Source of the DNA: CAVVJA01 sp963809815
Lineage (GTDB): Bacteria; Actinomycetota; Actinomycetes; Mycobacteriales; Jatrophihabitantaceae
Length of the DNA: 64,000 bases
Assembly: GCA_963809815.1 (NCBI GenBank)
Contig: CAWELM010000009.1
Location: 62,001 to 126,000, forward strand
Reading direction: 5' to 3'
Position numbers and translations under genes: made by a program. A model generated the notes under the pieces. It saw only the letters and a list, made by a program, of their open reading frames with translations, was not told where the DNA came from and did not search any database. Shown here piece after piece: positions 8,810 to 18,135 of this stretch. How positions within the stretch are numbered: the first letter of the stretch is position 1; each line of letters begins with the position of its first letter.

Positions 8810-9157
8810 GTGGTGGTAGGCCGGCAGCGCGCCAGGCCGTAGGCACCGACGAGGTCGGTGGCACGGTGTGTGCCCAGGTTCTGCAGCGCCGCGGCAGCGA
8901 GGCTGGACGCGTAGCCTTCGTTGCACACCACGATTGATGTGCAGGTCGTAGCCGGCGATCGGCAGGCGTGCGTCGCTGGCCGGATCGAGCCGCCAGTCGA
9001 GGACGTTGCGCTCGATGACGACCGCGCCAGGCAGTCCACCCTCGAGGTCCCGGTTGATCTGCGGGCGGATGTCGACAAGCACCGCGCCAGCCCGCAGTGC
9101 GTCGTAGGCCTCGCGGGCGCCGAGGCGGTCACGACGCGCGCAGGCCTCGGCCAGCAC
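8810..9157 (-). pseudogene. Rhodanese-domain protein, frameshifted
   Basis: The N-terminal half (EAYDALRAGAVLVDIRPQ, then GGLPGAVVIERNVLDWRLDP) is in one frame. The active-site half (IVVCNEGYASSLAAAAL, with the catalytic Cys in VVCNEGY) lies in another, changing near 8935. Rhodaneses transfer sulfane sulfur. It sits immediately downstream of the cysteine dioxygenase remnant on the same strand, a pairing seen in actinobacterial cysteine catabolism. The expected start next to the upstream stop reads CTG rather than ATG/GTG, so even initiation may be damaged; GTG at 9157 is the first usable start. Confidence 0.75.
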
Positions 9158-9186
9158 GTCGTCGATCCCGCGGCGAAGGGAAGCGG

Positions 9187-9682
9187 TCAGGAAATCGGCT
9201 CCTCGGGCTGGTCGGTCGGCACGGATCTAGCCAGGCGCAACCGGTCACGCCCGGCAGCGGTGTAGTAGTGCATCTGCCGCAGCGGCGGCGAATACGAGTG
9301 GATGCTGACCGACGGCTCTCGGCCGCCTCCGCGGACGTCGTGGATGACACCCGGGGCGAGCCAGGTCACCGAGCCGGTGCCGCGACCGAACGCGGTGCGG
9401 TCCGCGGGCGTCAGCGCGAACCTCCACCCAGCCGACCCGGACGACGGAGAAGGCGGCCGCCGACGGCCCGTGGTCGTGCAGTTCGGTGGCGTGTCGGGGC
9501 AGCCACGACAGCAGCCACACGTCGACGCGGTCGTCGGCGAACAGCCGGGCCCACCACCGCTGCTCGCCAGCGTCAGGTATGCGCAGCAGCGGCTACCACA
9601 GCTCCGGCGACGTGGCTACGGTCCTCACCAGTGTGGTGAGGTCGGTCATCGGCAGGGTGGAACGAGTCAGGGCAACGGTCAT
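9187..9682 (-). pseudogene. Cysteine dioxygenase (cupin), nonsense and frameshift
   Basis: Remnant of a type I cysteine dioxygenase, which oxidises cysteine to cysteine sulfinate at a mononuclear iron site. The start MTVALTRSTLPMTDLTTLVR runs into an in-frame TAG after ELW. The same frame resumes with WLPRHATELHDHGPSAAAFS, which carries the HxH iron motif. A further frame change near 9400-9450 leads to the third piece VTWLAPGVIHDVRGGG and HSYSPPLRQMHYYT, which holds the distal His. Two independent lesions make it non-functional unless they are sequencing errors. A cysteine leader peptide lies 53 bases upstream. Confidence 0.8.
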
Positions 9683-9735
9683 CAGGGTTCCTCGGGACAA
9701 CCGCGAGCCGCGACCGCCGCGGCGATCAGATGTGA

Positions 9736-9810
9736 TCAGCCGAGGAACAGACACGCCATGGCGATCACGCGGAGCCGATCCACATGGCGCCGCGCGACGA
9801 GTCCGGACAT
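9736..9810 (-). CDS. Cysteine-type leader peptide (RRHVD family)
   Basis: A 24-residue micro-ORF, MSGLVARRHVDRLRVIAMAC then LFLG. The RRHVD-x-x-R-V core followed by a cysteine near the end is the pattern of the putative leader peptides found upstream of sulfur and cysteine metabolism genes in actinobacteria. It lies 53 bases upstream of the cysteine dioxygenase start on the same strand. The arrangement fits control of the downstream gene by ribosome behaviour at the Cys codon, though I cannot demonstrate an attenuator hairpin. It survives intact although both downstream genes are broken. Confidence 0.8.
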   Translation of the reverse strand: MSGLVARRHVDRLRVIAMACLFLG

Positions 9811-10400
9811 GAGCTTTACCTACTGGATTGATAGAGAATGTAAACCGCCCTGCGCTGCGTCTGGTCGCCGCCCCGCAGGTGCCAGTAGCCGCCGCAGCCG
9901 TCGAATGTGCCCGGCCCCGACGCGATGATCTCCACCCGCTCCAGGGCCGGGCATTCGAGCGGTCGGTGATCGCACGCATCTCCGTTCTGTGTGTGAGGTG
10001 GCTGTACGCAGCAACGGAATCGTGCACGCAGATCAGTCTGGAAGTCGTCGGTTCGCGGTCCAGCGGAGCCGTTCCCGCACGTCGCCCGTCTCCGGAACGG
10101 GTCACCAGACTGGTCAACCGGGACTGAGTCATGTCGCCGTATCGGCATTCGAGCCGCGCCATGTTGCGCGCGTCGCTGGTGGTTTCACTAACGGGTGTCC
10201 GATGTTGGGCCACCGAGTGGGCCGTGAATCGAAACGTGCCACCGTGCGACTGTGCACCACATCACCTCGAACCGTCGGCAGTGAACCTCACCGCGACGCG
10301 GGGCGTCCAAAGGGGCAACAGCAACAGCCCTTGGAGCCAACTCATGATCACCTACTCATCGCCGGTCACCGTACCGTCAGGTAACGGTCAGACCCGAAGA

Positions 10401-11075
10401 ATGGGCCGCTGGAGCCCGCTGGCGGTCGGCGCGTTGATCGCGGCGGTCACCTTGATCGCGACGGCGTGCAGCAGCGCCCGAGCCGTACCCGCGCACACCA
10501 CGCCGCCGGCACCGGTCATGACGGCCGCAGCGGCGCCGCCGCACCGCGCCTCCGCGCCCGCCGTGCTGGAAACCGTGCGCACCCGGCTCGGCGTCGTGCT
10601 AGCCGACCGCGGCGGCCGGACGGTGTATGAGTTCACCGCCGACCAGCCAGGGCACTCGGTCTGCACCGCAGGGTGCTTGCAGTTCTGGCCGTTCGTCGCT
10701 GCGCCAGCGACCATCCCGTCGGATGCAGCGAGCATGACCGCGCGTCTCGGCATCCTGCACCGGGCCGACGGCGGCCAGCAACTGACAGTCAACGGCTACC
10801 CGATCTACACCTTCGCCAGCGACACCGGTCCAGGCTCGACCGCTGGACAGGGCCAACGCCTCGACGCAGGCGTGTGGCGGGCGCTCACCCCGGCCGGCGC
10901 CCGGATCACGACAGGCGGCCCGGAGGTCACCCCACCACCCAAGCCGGCGCCGATGCCCCCAGTGCAGGCGCCCCCCGCGCCGCCGCCGACACCCGCCGGC
11001 ATCCCGCAAAACGACGGCGGCGACCACGACGGCGACAACAACGGCGGTCCCAACGACGGCGACGGCAACGTGTGA
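10401..11075 (+). CDS. Secreted lipoprotein with DUF/Lipoprotein_15-type repeats
   Basis: About 224 residues from ATG 10401 (an upstream ATG at 10343 is also in frame). The N-terminus MGRWSPLAVGALIAAVTLIA followed by TAC-S is a signal peptide with a lipobox. Two copies of a repeat follow: LADRGGRTVYEFTADQPG..C and TVNGYPIYTFASDTGPGST. They match the COG4315/PF03640 family of predicted lipoproteins with a Y-x-F/W/Y-x-x-D motif, of unknown function. The tail is proline-rich, then Gly/Asp/Asn-rich, as in a cell-surface linker. It overlaps the next gene by four bases (GTGA), so the two are translationally coupled. Confidence 0.8.
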   Translation: MGRWSPLAVGALIAAVTLIATACSSARAVPAHTTPPAPVMTAAAAPPHRASAPAVLETVRTRLGVVLADRGGRTVYEFTADQPGHSVCTAGCLQFWPFVAAPATIPSDAASMTARLGILHRADGGQQLTVNGYPIYTFASDTGPGSTAGQGQRLDAGVWRALTPAGARITTGGPEVTPPPKPAPMPPVQAPPAPPPTPAGIPQNDGGDHDGDNNGGPNDGDGNV

Positions 11076-11698
11076 CCGCCGAGATCGCAGCCGATCCCGG
11101 ACGCCGCCCGGCCCGCGTAATGATCACCCGGGTGGGTCTACTTGTCATCCTCATCGCCGCCGCTACGGCCGGCACGGTGCTGGTCGTCGCCAGCCAGCAC
11201 AGCCCGCATCGAGAGAGCTTCTCCTGGTTCGTCGCCCAACCCGCACCGGCGTCGTGGCAGAAGTTCACCCTTCCCGACGGCACCGGCACGCTGGCCGCGC
11301 CGCCGTCATTGGTTCGCTTGCCCGCGGACCCGGGCACCGTTGCAGTGGGCCTGCCTGCCGGCACGGGGGATCTCATCTACCTCGACGCGACACCGCGTCA
11401 GGGCGACGAAACCCTGCCCGGATGGGCCGCCTTCCGCATCGCGCACCTACGCGACGACGACACGGCGGCGGCCACGCTCGACGCACACGCCGAGCATCTG
11501 ACCTTCGTCGGTGGCACAGGATCGTGTGTCCTCGACGACTACGTCACCCGCGTCGGCGCTCACCATTACCGGGAGATCGCCTGCCTCGTCCAAGGCGCAC
11601 ACGGCGGCAGTGTCATCGTCGCGGCCACCCCGGCCGCGGACTGGAACCGCTACCAGTCGCTCCTCCAGCAAGCCGTTTCCGCATACTCCAGCCCCTGA
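11072..11698 (+). CDS. Membrane-anchored hypothetical protein
   Basis: 208 residues from a GTG that overlaps the upstream stop. One transmembrane helix near residues 15-35 (GLLVILIAAATAGTVLVVAS) is followed by an extracytoplasmic domain of about 170 residues. Two cysteines (in GSCVLDD and EIACLVQG) lie 28 residues apart and could form a disulfide. I recognise no family. Coupling to the lipoprotein gene suggests the two act together at the cell surface. Confidence 0.75.
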   Translation: MTAEIAADPGRRPARVMITRVGLLVILIAAATAGTVLVVASQHSPHRESFSWFVAQPAPASWQKFTLPDGTGTLAAPPSLVRLPADPGTVAVGLPAGTGDLIYLDATPRQGDETLPGWAAFRIAHLRDDDTAAATLDAHAEHLTFVGGTGSCVLDDYVTRVGAHHYREIACLVQGAHGGSVIVAATPAADWNRYQSLLQQAVSAYSSP

Positions 11699-12090
11699 CC
11701 GCGAACTGGGCCGGACGAGCGGCTTGACCGCGAGTCCGTATGAGCTCGCTGTAGGTAGCCGGCTTCGACCAGCCCTCTTCATGTGCTGCCCGTCTCGGCG
11801 AACGCTGGCCGGAACGCCTGTCCGATAGCGCGGATCCCCGAGCGGGACACGAGTCGGCGAGTGGACCCGGACGCTCAGCGCGCAGAACGACGCGCCGTCT
11901 GGCCGTTGAAGCGTCGGGCCACGCATGCTGGAATCCGCGCTCGGGAAGCCATAAATGACGGCGACGCAGCGCACGCATCTCCGTTAAGGGCGGGCTTAAC
12001 CGCCTGCGTCAGCGCGCATGTGGATTCGTCAGAAGCATTCGGTCACACCGACCCAGCGGTGTTCTCCGAGCGCGTCGCTACTGTCGGGCC
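11699..12090. other. Intergenic, no gene seen
   Basis: No frame has recognisable content. No terminator with a T-tract was found after the upstream pair. Confidence 0.4.
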
Positions 12091-12636
12091 GTGACTCGAC
12101 TGGTTTTGATCAACGGCGCTCCCGGCTCGGGCAAGTCGACGATCGCCTCCGCGCTCGCGCAGGACAGTCGGATGACGCTCGCCCTGGATATCGACGCGGT
12201 CAAACACTCCCTTGGGCGTTGGGAGGAGGACCCTTCGGCTTCGGGGCTGCATGCCAGACGGCTGAGTCTCGCGTTGGCCAGCGAACAGTTACTCGCTGGA
12301 TTCGACCTCGTCGTAGGGCAGTATCTCGCCAAAACAGCGTTCATCGAGGACCTGGAGCAGTTGGCCGAGCGCCACGGCGCACGGTTCTGCGAGTTCGTGC
12401 TGGACCTTGATGCCGCCGCGCTCGCTGCTCGTCTCGCGGCACGGGCAAGCACCCCAGATCGGCTGGAGCATAAGGTCAACAACCAGCTTGTCGGGCCGAA
12501 CGACGTCAGCGCGCTTGTCCAGTCCATCCGGTCGCTTCGACAAAGCCGCCCCCGGGCCGCCTGGATCGATGCGCACGGGTCGCTTTCCTCGACTCTCGAC
12601 GCCTTGCGCGCTCTGCTGGAAGCACAGACATGCTGA
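12091..12636 (+). CDS. P-loop kinase-like AAA protein
   Basis: 181 residues from GTG. The N-terminus TRLVLINGAPGSGKSTIASA carries a Walker A motif (GAPGSGKST) at residues 9-17. LALDIDAVKHSLG near residue 30 is the substrate or Walker-B-like segment, and FDLVVGQYLAK..FIEDLEQL the mid-domain typical of small adenylate/shikimate-kinase-fold proteins (AAA_33 type). Such proteins phosphorylate small molecules or act as zeta-toxin-like kinases; the substrate cannot be read from sequence. It stands alone, with gaps on both sides and no antitoxin-like partner. Confidence 0.8.
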   Translation: MTRLVLINGAPGSGKSTIASALAQDSRMTLALDIDAVKHSLGRWEEDPSASGLHARRLSLALASEQLLAGFDLVVGQYLAKTAFIEDLEQLAERHGARFCEFVLDLDAAALAARLAARASTPDRLEHKVNNQLVGPNDVSALVQSIRSLRQSRPRAAWIDAHGSLSSTLDALRALLEAQTC

Positions 12637-13210
12637 TATCCCCGTCTTTCTGTCCGTTTCTTGTGGTGCAGTCGCTCGCACGCGTCGGGCAATGGCGGAA
12701 TAGCTCGGTGGCTGAATCCTGCTCGCCAACTACAACACCGAACTGATCTGCACCGACGTCGGGTCCACCAGCTCCGGTCTGCGCTCTGCCACCTTCTGCT
12801 ACCAGATACTCATAAGTCCACGCCGTGGCCGGCTACGCCGTAGCCGTCTCGTTCGGGGCGCTCGACGCCAGTCCAGTGGCCGCGCGTTACGCCAGCAGAT
12901 TGATTGTTCTCGCGCTCGGACGACCAAGATCAATGTCACTGAACCCCCGGTCTTTCAGCAGGATGCTGGCAGAGCGTCGTCGGCGGGCGTGAAGGTCGCT
13001 GATGTGGACGAGGCTGTTGTGGGGGTACCTCGCAGTACCGCTGACCCTTCGTTGGAGCGTCTGGTGCCTTCTGCGACCGGGCATCGATCGGGCAGTCTGC
13101 CGTGAGCAAATCCCATCGCAAGTGTTCTGTGGCAGGTTGTCGTATCGGCGCGACCCCGCTCGTGGTGGGTGCGGTGGTCGTCAGGACCGCCTGCGAAAAG
13201 GAGTATCGCA
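12637..13210. other. Intergenic, no gene seen
   Basis: Several short frames on both strands, none recognisable. The only structure is the 5' lead to the broken reductase that follows. Confidence 0.4.
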
Positions 13211-13812
13211 ATGTCGAAGGGTTGTCGCAATCATGTCTATGTCACTGGATGGCTACGTAGCCGCCGCAACGATGGCGTGGCCGAAGTGTTCGACTGGTAC
13301 TACACCTTGGGGGACGTCGAAATCCACACCGGAGGGTCGAACCCCATGACGTTTAAAGTGTCCGGGCCGAGCGCCGAGCACCTTCGCGGTCTCGCGTCCG
13401 GACTTGGTGCCGTGCTCACCGGTCGACGCACTTTCGACATCGCCTAAGGCTGGGGCCAGGAAATCACGCGTGGGGACCAGCGTTCGTCCTTACCCATCAC
13501 ATCCCCGCCGGATGGCCGCGACCCAACTCGACCGTCCACTTCGTGACCGCCGGCATCGAAAGCGCAGTGAGCCAAGCCAAGGCCGCGGCCGCCGGGAAGT
13601 CCGTTGGGGTCCACGGCGCTGACACCATCCAGCAGTGCCTGAATGCTGGCCTCCTCGACGAAATCGACGTCGACATCGCGGCGGTTCTTCTTGGCTCCGG
13701 AGTTCGACTCTTTGACCACCTCGCCGGCACGCCAGCCGTACTCGGCAACCCGACGGTGATTCCGGGTGTCGCCGTTACCCACATGCGCTTCGCAGTACGC
13801 GAGGCACAGTGA
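13211..13812 (+). pseudogene. RibD C-terminal / dihydrofolate-reductase-like protein, multiply broken
   Basis: Fragments in three frames rebuild a dihydrofolate reductase-like (RibD_C) protein. VVAIMSMSLDGYVA is the NADPH-binding start in one frame. EVFDWYYTLGDVEIHTGGSN through VLTGRRTFDIA is in a second frame and ends at TAA. The C-terminal half (KSVGVHGADTIQQCLNAGLL and VLLGSGVRLFD) is open from about 13540 to the stop at 13812. The first lesion is an extra G after the sixth base group of the gene (atgtcgaagg-gttg), which throws the frame almost at once. At least four lesions rule out function. Confidence 0.85.
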
Positions 13813-14264
13813 ATCATCCCGGGTCTGATAGAGGCTTCGGTGTGTCCCGGGCTACCCGTCACGGTCCTGGGTATGACGACTCGCCGGCTGATGCTGCCAG
13901 GCTGCGGCTCTCCGGATTCTGTGGGTCGAAGGCGGACAGGTCGGTCAGGGCGGCCGCCACGTAGCCGCATCCTCCGGCAACCGCGCCGCTCAGATCTTCG
14001 GCTACTTGGCGATGCGCCAGATCACTGGTGTTAGCAACGGCGCAGTCCATGGCGGCCGAGCGAACGAAACGCACCGAAAAGCTGCGGTCATGTGCGCTCG
14101 GCAACCGTCGATCGGTGCGGCCTTGCGCGGTTGCGACGTGCGCGCATATGAATTCCTATTTGCGCTTCCACGAACGAGCCCATTACCAGACATGCCGCTG
14201 ATGTGTCGCTCAGCGGGCGTGATGGAATCGGGAGGTACCTTGCGCCGCGACCGCCGCCGGGCCG
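13813..14264. other. Intergenic, no gene seen
   Basis: No recognisable coding frame or RNA gene. Confidence 0.4.
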
Positions 14265-14780
14265 TCAGCTTGGTGGGGTCAACCCGTACGCGGAGACCAG
14301 GTCGCTCACCCAGTCCGGTGGACCAAACTGTAGGCCGTATCGCTCGGCTAGTCCGGGGATCTGCGTGAGGTCCGGCGAGTCGGCGGCAAGCAGCTCCGCC
14401 ATCTCCCGGAAAAAGTGTTCGAACCCGGCCGGGCTGATGATCTCGATCATGCGCGCCGGCACGGGGCCGGCGTTCCACATCGTGTGCATCTCTCCACGCG
14501 GCTTGGTGATGTACCCGCCGGCCGCCAACACCACCTGGCGGGACCCGGACCGGAAACCAATCTCGCCCTCCGTGACAATCGAATACTCATCTTCTCGGGT
14601 GTGCAGATGCGGCGGCACCAGCGCACCGACCGGGAACGGGTGCTCCACCACCGACACCTCACCGTTGGTGTCCTCGCCCCACAGCTTGAACTGCACACCG
14701 ATCGAACCCAGATCACCCACCCGGCCGGCGCCTGGCTCCATCACAGTCAGCCGCGGAGCATCGGCAGCGGTCACCGACAT
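14265..14780 (-). CDS. Cupin-domain protein
   Basis: 171 residues from the ATG at 14780, chosen for the strong GGAGGAGG just upstream. A single cupin barrel is visible: PPHLHTREDEYSIVTEGEIG gives motif 1 with its HxH..E metal ligands, and PRGEMHTMWNAG gives motif 2 with the second His. The protein resembles quercetin-2,3-dioxygenase-like cupins, which bind a metal; the substrate is unknown. It lies 72 bases downstream of an SDR gene on the same strand and probably shares its transcript. Confidence 0.85.
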   Translation of the reverse strand: MSVTAADAPRLTVMEPGAGRVGDLGSIGVQFKLWGEDTNGEVSVVEHPFPVGALVPPHLHTREDEYSIVTEGEIGFRSGSRQVVLAAGGYITKPRGEMHTMWNAGPVPARMIEIISPAGFEHFFREMAELLAADSPDLTQIPGLAERYGLQFGPPDWVSDLVSAYGLTPPS

Positions 14781-14852
14781 CGCCTCCTCCGTGGACGGTG
14801 CACCACACGCTACAACCGGTGACAACCAGCAGAAGCCATCGCCGGAATGGGT

Positions 14853-15584
14853 TCAGGTCAGCGGCGCGGCTGTGAAGCGGGCCAACGCCTCGAGCAAGCT
14901 GTCTTGAAAGTTTGTATTGCGGGCGGCCGGGTGCGGGGGGCGGAGCCGCTGGTGATACCAGTATCCGCCGCTGCTGCGCGCCTCGGGTTCGTCACTGGTG
15001 GCAAGCCATTCTTGGGTTAGGTGCCCGAGCCGGAGATCGTCGGGAGCACCTGGTCCGCCCATTCTGGTGGGCACCCAGCCGGGATCGACGGCGTTGCTAT
15101 ACACATCGGGCCAGATGCGAGCGACAGCGACTGCGAGGGTCGTTACGAACAGTTTGCTGTCCGAGTAGGAGCCGGTCCGGTGCCTTCCGCTCCAGTCCAC
15201 GCCGGCGACATCGGCTCGCCCACCGCGGTGCATGCCGCTGCTGAGGTATACGAGCCGGTGCGGGCGATCGATCAGGGCGGTAAGCAGGTACGGAGCCACG
15301 ACGTTGACCGGCATGATCTGCGGGCCGCTGTAGACGCCGGCGTTGTGGATCACCGCGTCAACCCGGCCGAGCTGGTTGACCTCGTCTGCCACAGCCCGTG
15401 TCTGGTCCAGGTCGGCCAGGTCCCCGACGACGGCTGACGCGGCCCGGCCGACGAGGTCGTTCACCGCGGTCAGCCGCTCCGGGCTGCGGGCGTGGACGAT
15501 GACCTCGTGCCCGTCGCCGAGCAGGGTCTGAGCCACCGCTCGACCCAGCCCGGCGGCGGAACCGGTGATGAAGACGCGTGCCAT
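14853..15584 (-). CDS. Short-chain dehydrogenase/reductase
   Basis: 243 residues. The NAD(P)-binding motif is ITGSAAGLGRAVAQTLL (TGxxxGxG, residues 6-13). VIHNAGVYSG is the NAG element, and the catalytic pair is YSDSK (YxxxK) with YLSSG supplying the serine. The substrate is unknown. A clear GGAAGGAGG precedes the ATG. It heads a probable two-gene transcript with the cupin protein. The last 30 residues are Pro/Arg-rich and loosely ordered. Confidence 0.87.
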   Translation of the reverse strand: MARVFITGSAAGLGRAVAQTLLGDGHEVIVHARSPERLTAVNDLVGRAASAVVGDLADLDQTRAVADEVNQLGRVDAVIHNAGVYSGPQIMPVNVVAPYLLTALIDRPHRLVYLSSGMHRGGRADVAGVDWSGRHRTGSYSDSKLFVTTLAVAVARIWPDVYSNAVDPGWVPTRMGGPGAPDDLRLGHLTQEWLATSDEPEARSSGGYWYHQRLRPPHPAARNTNFQDSLLEALARFTAAPLT

Positions 15585-15860
15585 GTGCCTCCTTCCGCCG
15601 CACGCTACGCTGCCGGCGCGACCGTGAGCGCAGGCTTCATGACAGCGGCGCCGCTTGGGGCTCGATGCAGTCCGGGGACATCGGCGCCATCGGGATGCCG
15701 GTCACCGACGGCGCGACAATCGTCATCTATTCACAACTCGACGCGCGCGGCTTCGCCGCCGCCGACGGCCATTGGCTGTGGAACCGTGCCCGGCTCATAC
15801 CAAGCCGCGCAGATGGCCGACGTATGATCATTTCTCGCCTGCAACGAGGGGCCCGTTGAC

Positions 15861-16706
15861 ATGGTTGATCCTTCCCCGGTCGATTCGCCGTTTGAGCCCT
15901 ATCCGGGCTACCGCCTGGAGGCGAAGGGTAGGGAGGCCGCCGAGGACGAGCGGCTGAAACTCCTGGAGGAGGTGTTTGATCCGGGCTCTCGCCACCGGCG
16001 CGAGCTCGTGAGGCCGGGCTGGCGGTGCCTCGAGGTGGGCGCCGGACGGGGGTCGATGGCCGCCTGGCTGGCCGGGCAGGTGGGCCCGGACGGTCAGGTT
16101 GTGGCGATCGACATCGATGTGGAATACCTGGCTCGGCTCGATTTGCCCAACCTGGTGGTGCGCCGACACGACATTCTCAACGATCCGATCGATGACCTCG
16201 ACCCGGGATCGTTCGATCTGGTCTGCTCCCGGCTGATGCTGTTCTGGTTGGCCGGCCGGCAGGAGCGGGCGGTGCAGCACATGGTGCAATGCCTGCGCCC
16301 GGGCGGCTGCCTCATCGACGAGGACGGCGACTGGGGCGCCGCCGGCCCGGTGGATCCCGCCCATCCCCGGTACGCGGGCTACCACCGCGTCTACCAGCAC
16401 GGCGAGTGGTTTGCCGCTCGCGGCTACGACCCGTTCTTCGGGCGCAAGCTGGCGGCGCTGTTTGACCGGTGCGGCCTGCAGAACATCCGCCACCAGGTCA
16501 CCGCCAACGTGGTGAACGGAGCCAGCCCGTGGGCGAGGTGGTGGGCGGACACGCTGGACGCCATCCGCGGCTGGGGGATGGCCGACGAGACCCTACCTGG
16601 TTCGGCCGAGCAGGACCACCAGGCCCTCATCGCCGCGTGCCTGGATCCCTCGGTGTGGCTGATGTCCGAGTTGCTGCATGCCTGCCGCGGCCAGCGCCCC
16701 AGCTGA
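15861..16706 (+). CDS. SAM-dependent class I methyltransferase
   Basis: 281 residues. The SAM-binding glycine motif is LEVGAGRGSMAAWLA (around residues 56-70), followed by the acidic strand end VVAIDIDVEYLARL. Motif IV is DLVCSRLMLFWL, and QCLRPGGCLIDEDGDWGA is the motif V-type PGG loop. The length and layout fit the UbiE/UbiG-like small-molecule methyltransferases. The acceptor is unknown. It is divergent from the SDR-cupin pair with about 275 bases between. Confidence 0.87.
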   Translation: MVDPSPVDSPFEPYPGYRLEAKGREAAEDERLKLLEEVFDPGSRHRRELVRPGWRCLEVGAGRGSMAAWLAGQVGPDGQVVAIDIDVEYLARLDLPNLVVRRHDILNDPIDDLDPGSFDLVCSRLMLFWLAGRQERAVQHMVQCLRPGGCLIDEDGDWGAAGPVDPAHPRYAGYHRVYQHGEWFAARGYDPFFGRKLAALFDRCGLQNIRHQVTANVVNGASPWARWWADTLDAIRGWGMADETLPGSAEQDHQALIAACLDPSVWLMSELLHACRGQRPS

Positions 16707-17301
16707 CGACGCGCTCTGCCAAAGCGGCGCGCTAACCGCCGACGACGGGCCGGTTGGCCCAGGCGCGCTATTCCTACTCGAGCTCGTCCGCCCTCGATTC
16801 CGCCACCGCATCGACGACTGCCTTCCGTCTCCATCGCCCGCCAATCAAGATCGAGAGCATCCCGCTCAATTCGCGATGTAGGCGGATACGTAATTCCGGT
16901 CCCTATTCGGCCTACCCGTCAGCAAGCAGTCACCCAATGGCGATCCCAGTAGCCCAAGCGATATGCCCGGCGAACGATCGGTCGGCCGCCCAACACCGTC
17001 GATCTGCGCGCGATCCTCGTGAAGCTGGTCGAGCTCAGACGGATTGATCGGTTCGGCGCTTGTCGGCGACTTGGGGGACGGTCACGCGCGCCAGAGACCG
17101 AAACGAATCGGCAACTAGCACGTCCACCTGATCGACCCGTGAAGAAACACCGCCGGGACTATTGCCAAGTCGGGCATGCTCGCCTCGGTGACGGGCCCGA
17201 TATCGTCAGACCGATCCGGTACCCCAATAGGAGCAGGTCTGGGAGGCATGCCTTGCCATAGGTACCGGGGTTGATTGATCTTTTCGCGAGGGGGGTTGGT
17301 C
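16707..17301. other. Intergenic, no gene seen
   Basis: About 600 bases without a recognisable frame on either strand, with no tRNA-like fold noticed. Confidence 0.4.
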
Positions 17302-18135
17302 ATGACCGTCATCGAGGGTGCCGTCTGGACAGTTCTTGGCGATCGGCTGCCGCTGCCACCTCTGCCTGTCAACGCGACGCGCCAAGACAAGCGGGACTAC
17401 GAGCACACACGAATGTTTCTCACTGAGATACAACTGAGGTATCCGGGTGGTGGTCCGCCTGAGAATCTTGTTGATGCTTCCATTGCAGCGGTTAACCAGC
17501 ATGACACTATTACCGCGCCTTTGATCCGGCAGCAGATCACATCCGTGGAAACCCAACTGGGGCTGCCCCCCACCGAGCCAGCCGCTGCCCAGATAGGGAA
17601 TCCAGTCCAGCTCTTCCTTGAGCGGCTCGCTGCCCGACGCGGCGCCTACACCTGGGCGCCGGGCCCCAGCCCGGCGTTTACGATATGGCTGAATGGTCCG
17701 TCACCGCTTGAGTACTCCCCGCCGCTCACGGCTGCAATCAACTGTTGGGAGGCGGTCCTGGTAGCGGCGGCGGAGTCTGGGTTGGTCCCGCTCGGCACGG
17801 TGCGTGGCGCCTACATCGGTCAGGACGTACCCACGATGCAAACAGACGTGGCTGATCGCGTGCTTTACGTGTTGATCCGGATGGGCGCAACCCAGGTAGA
17901 CCACGCGGACAACACTCCAGGCGCAAACGCCATCAACGCTGGCGACGTTGTGTTGATCGAGGGCACCGATGGCCCGTTGCACCACGTCGTCGCGGTGACC
18001 GCCGCTGATCTCGGCGAGTATCGCAATGTTCGGGTGATGTCGCTGTGGAACGGGGTGAGCGGCGGCGTGTTCGGACAGGTCACATTGGACTCCCTGCTAC
18101 CAAAGAGAGGCAGATTCTGGTATGCGCCGCTGTGA
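17302..18135 (+). CDS. Hypothetical protein with possible Cys/His hydrolase-like core
   Basis: 277 residues from the ATG at 17302. I do not recognise the family. The C-terminal half has the layout of papain/NlpC-like folds: AAINCWEAVLVAAAESGLV (Cys at a helix start, around residue 150), then GDVVLIEGTDGPLHHVVAVT (His at a strand, around residue 220). That fold assignment is inference from the spacing and pattern. The N-terminal 130 residues look helical and lack a signal peptide. It has no obvious operon partner. Confidence 0.7.
   Translation: MTVIEGAVWTVLGDRLPLPPLPVNATRQDKRDYEHTRMFLTEIQLRYPGGGPPENLVDASIAAVNQHDTITAPLIRQQITSVETQLGLPPTEPAAAQIGNPVQLFLERLAARRGAYTWAPGPSPAFTIWLNGPSPLEYSPPLTAAINCWEAVLVAAAESGLVPLGTVRGAYIGQDVPTMQTDVADRVLYVLIRMGATQVDHADNTPGANAINAGDVVLIEGTDGPLHHVVAVTAADLGEYRNVRVMSLWNGVSGGVFGQVTLDSLLPKRGRFWYAPL

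Noticed and set aside
9736..9738. Selenocysteine or stop-codon readthrough in the cysteine dioxygenase
   Set aside because: The in-frame TAG at about 9597 is accompanied by a separate frameshift, so simple decay explains it better than readthrough.
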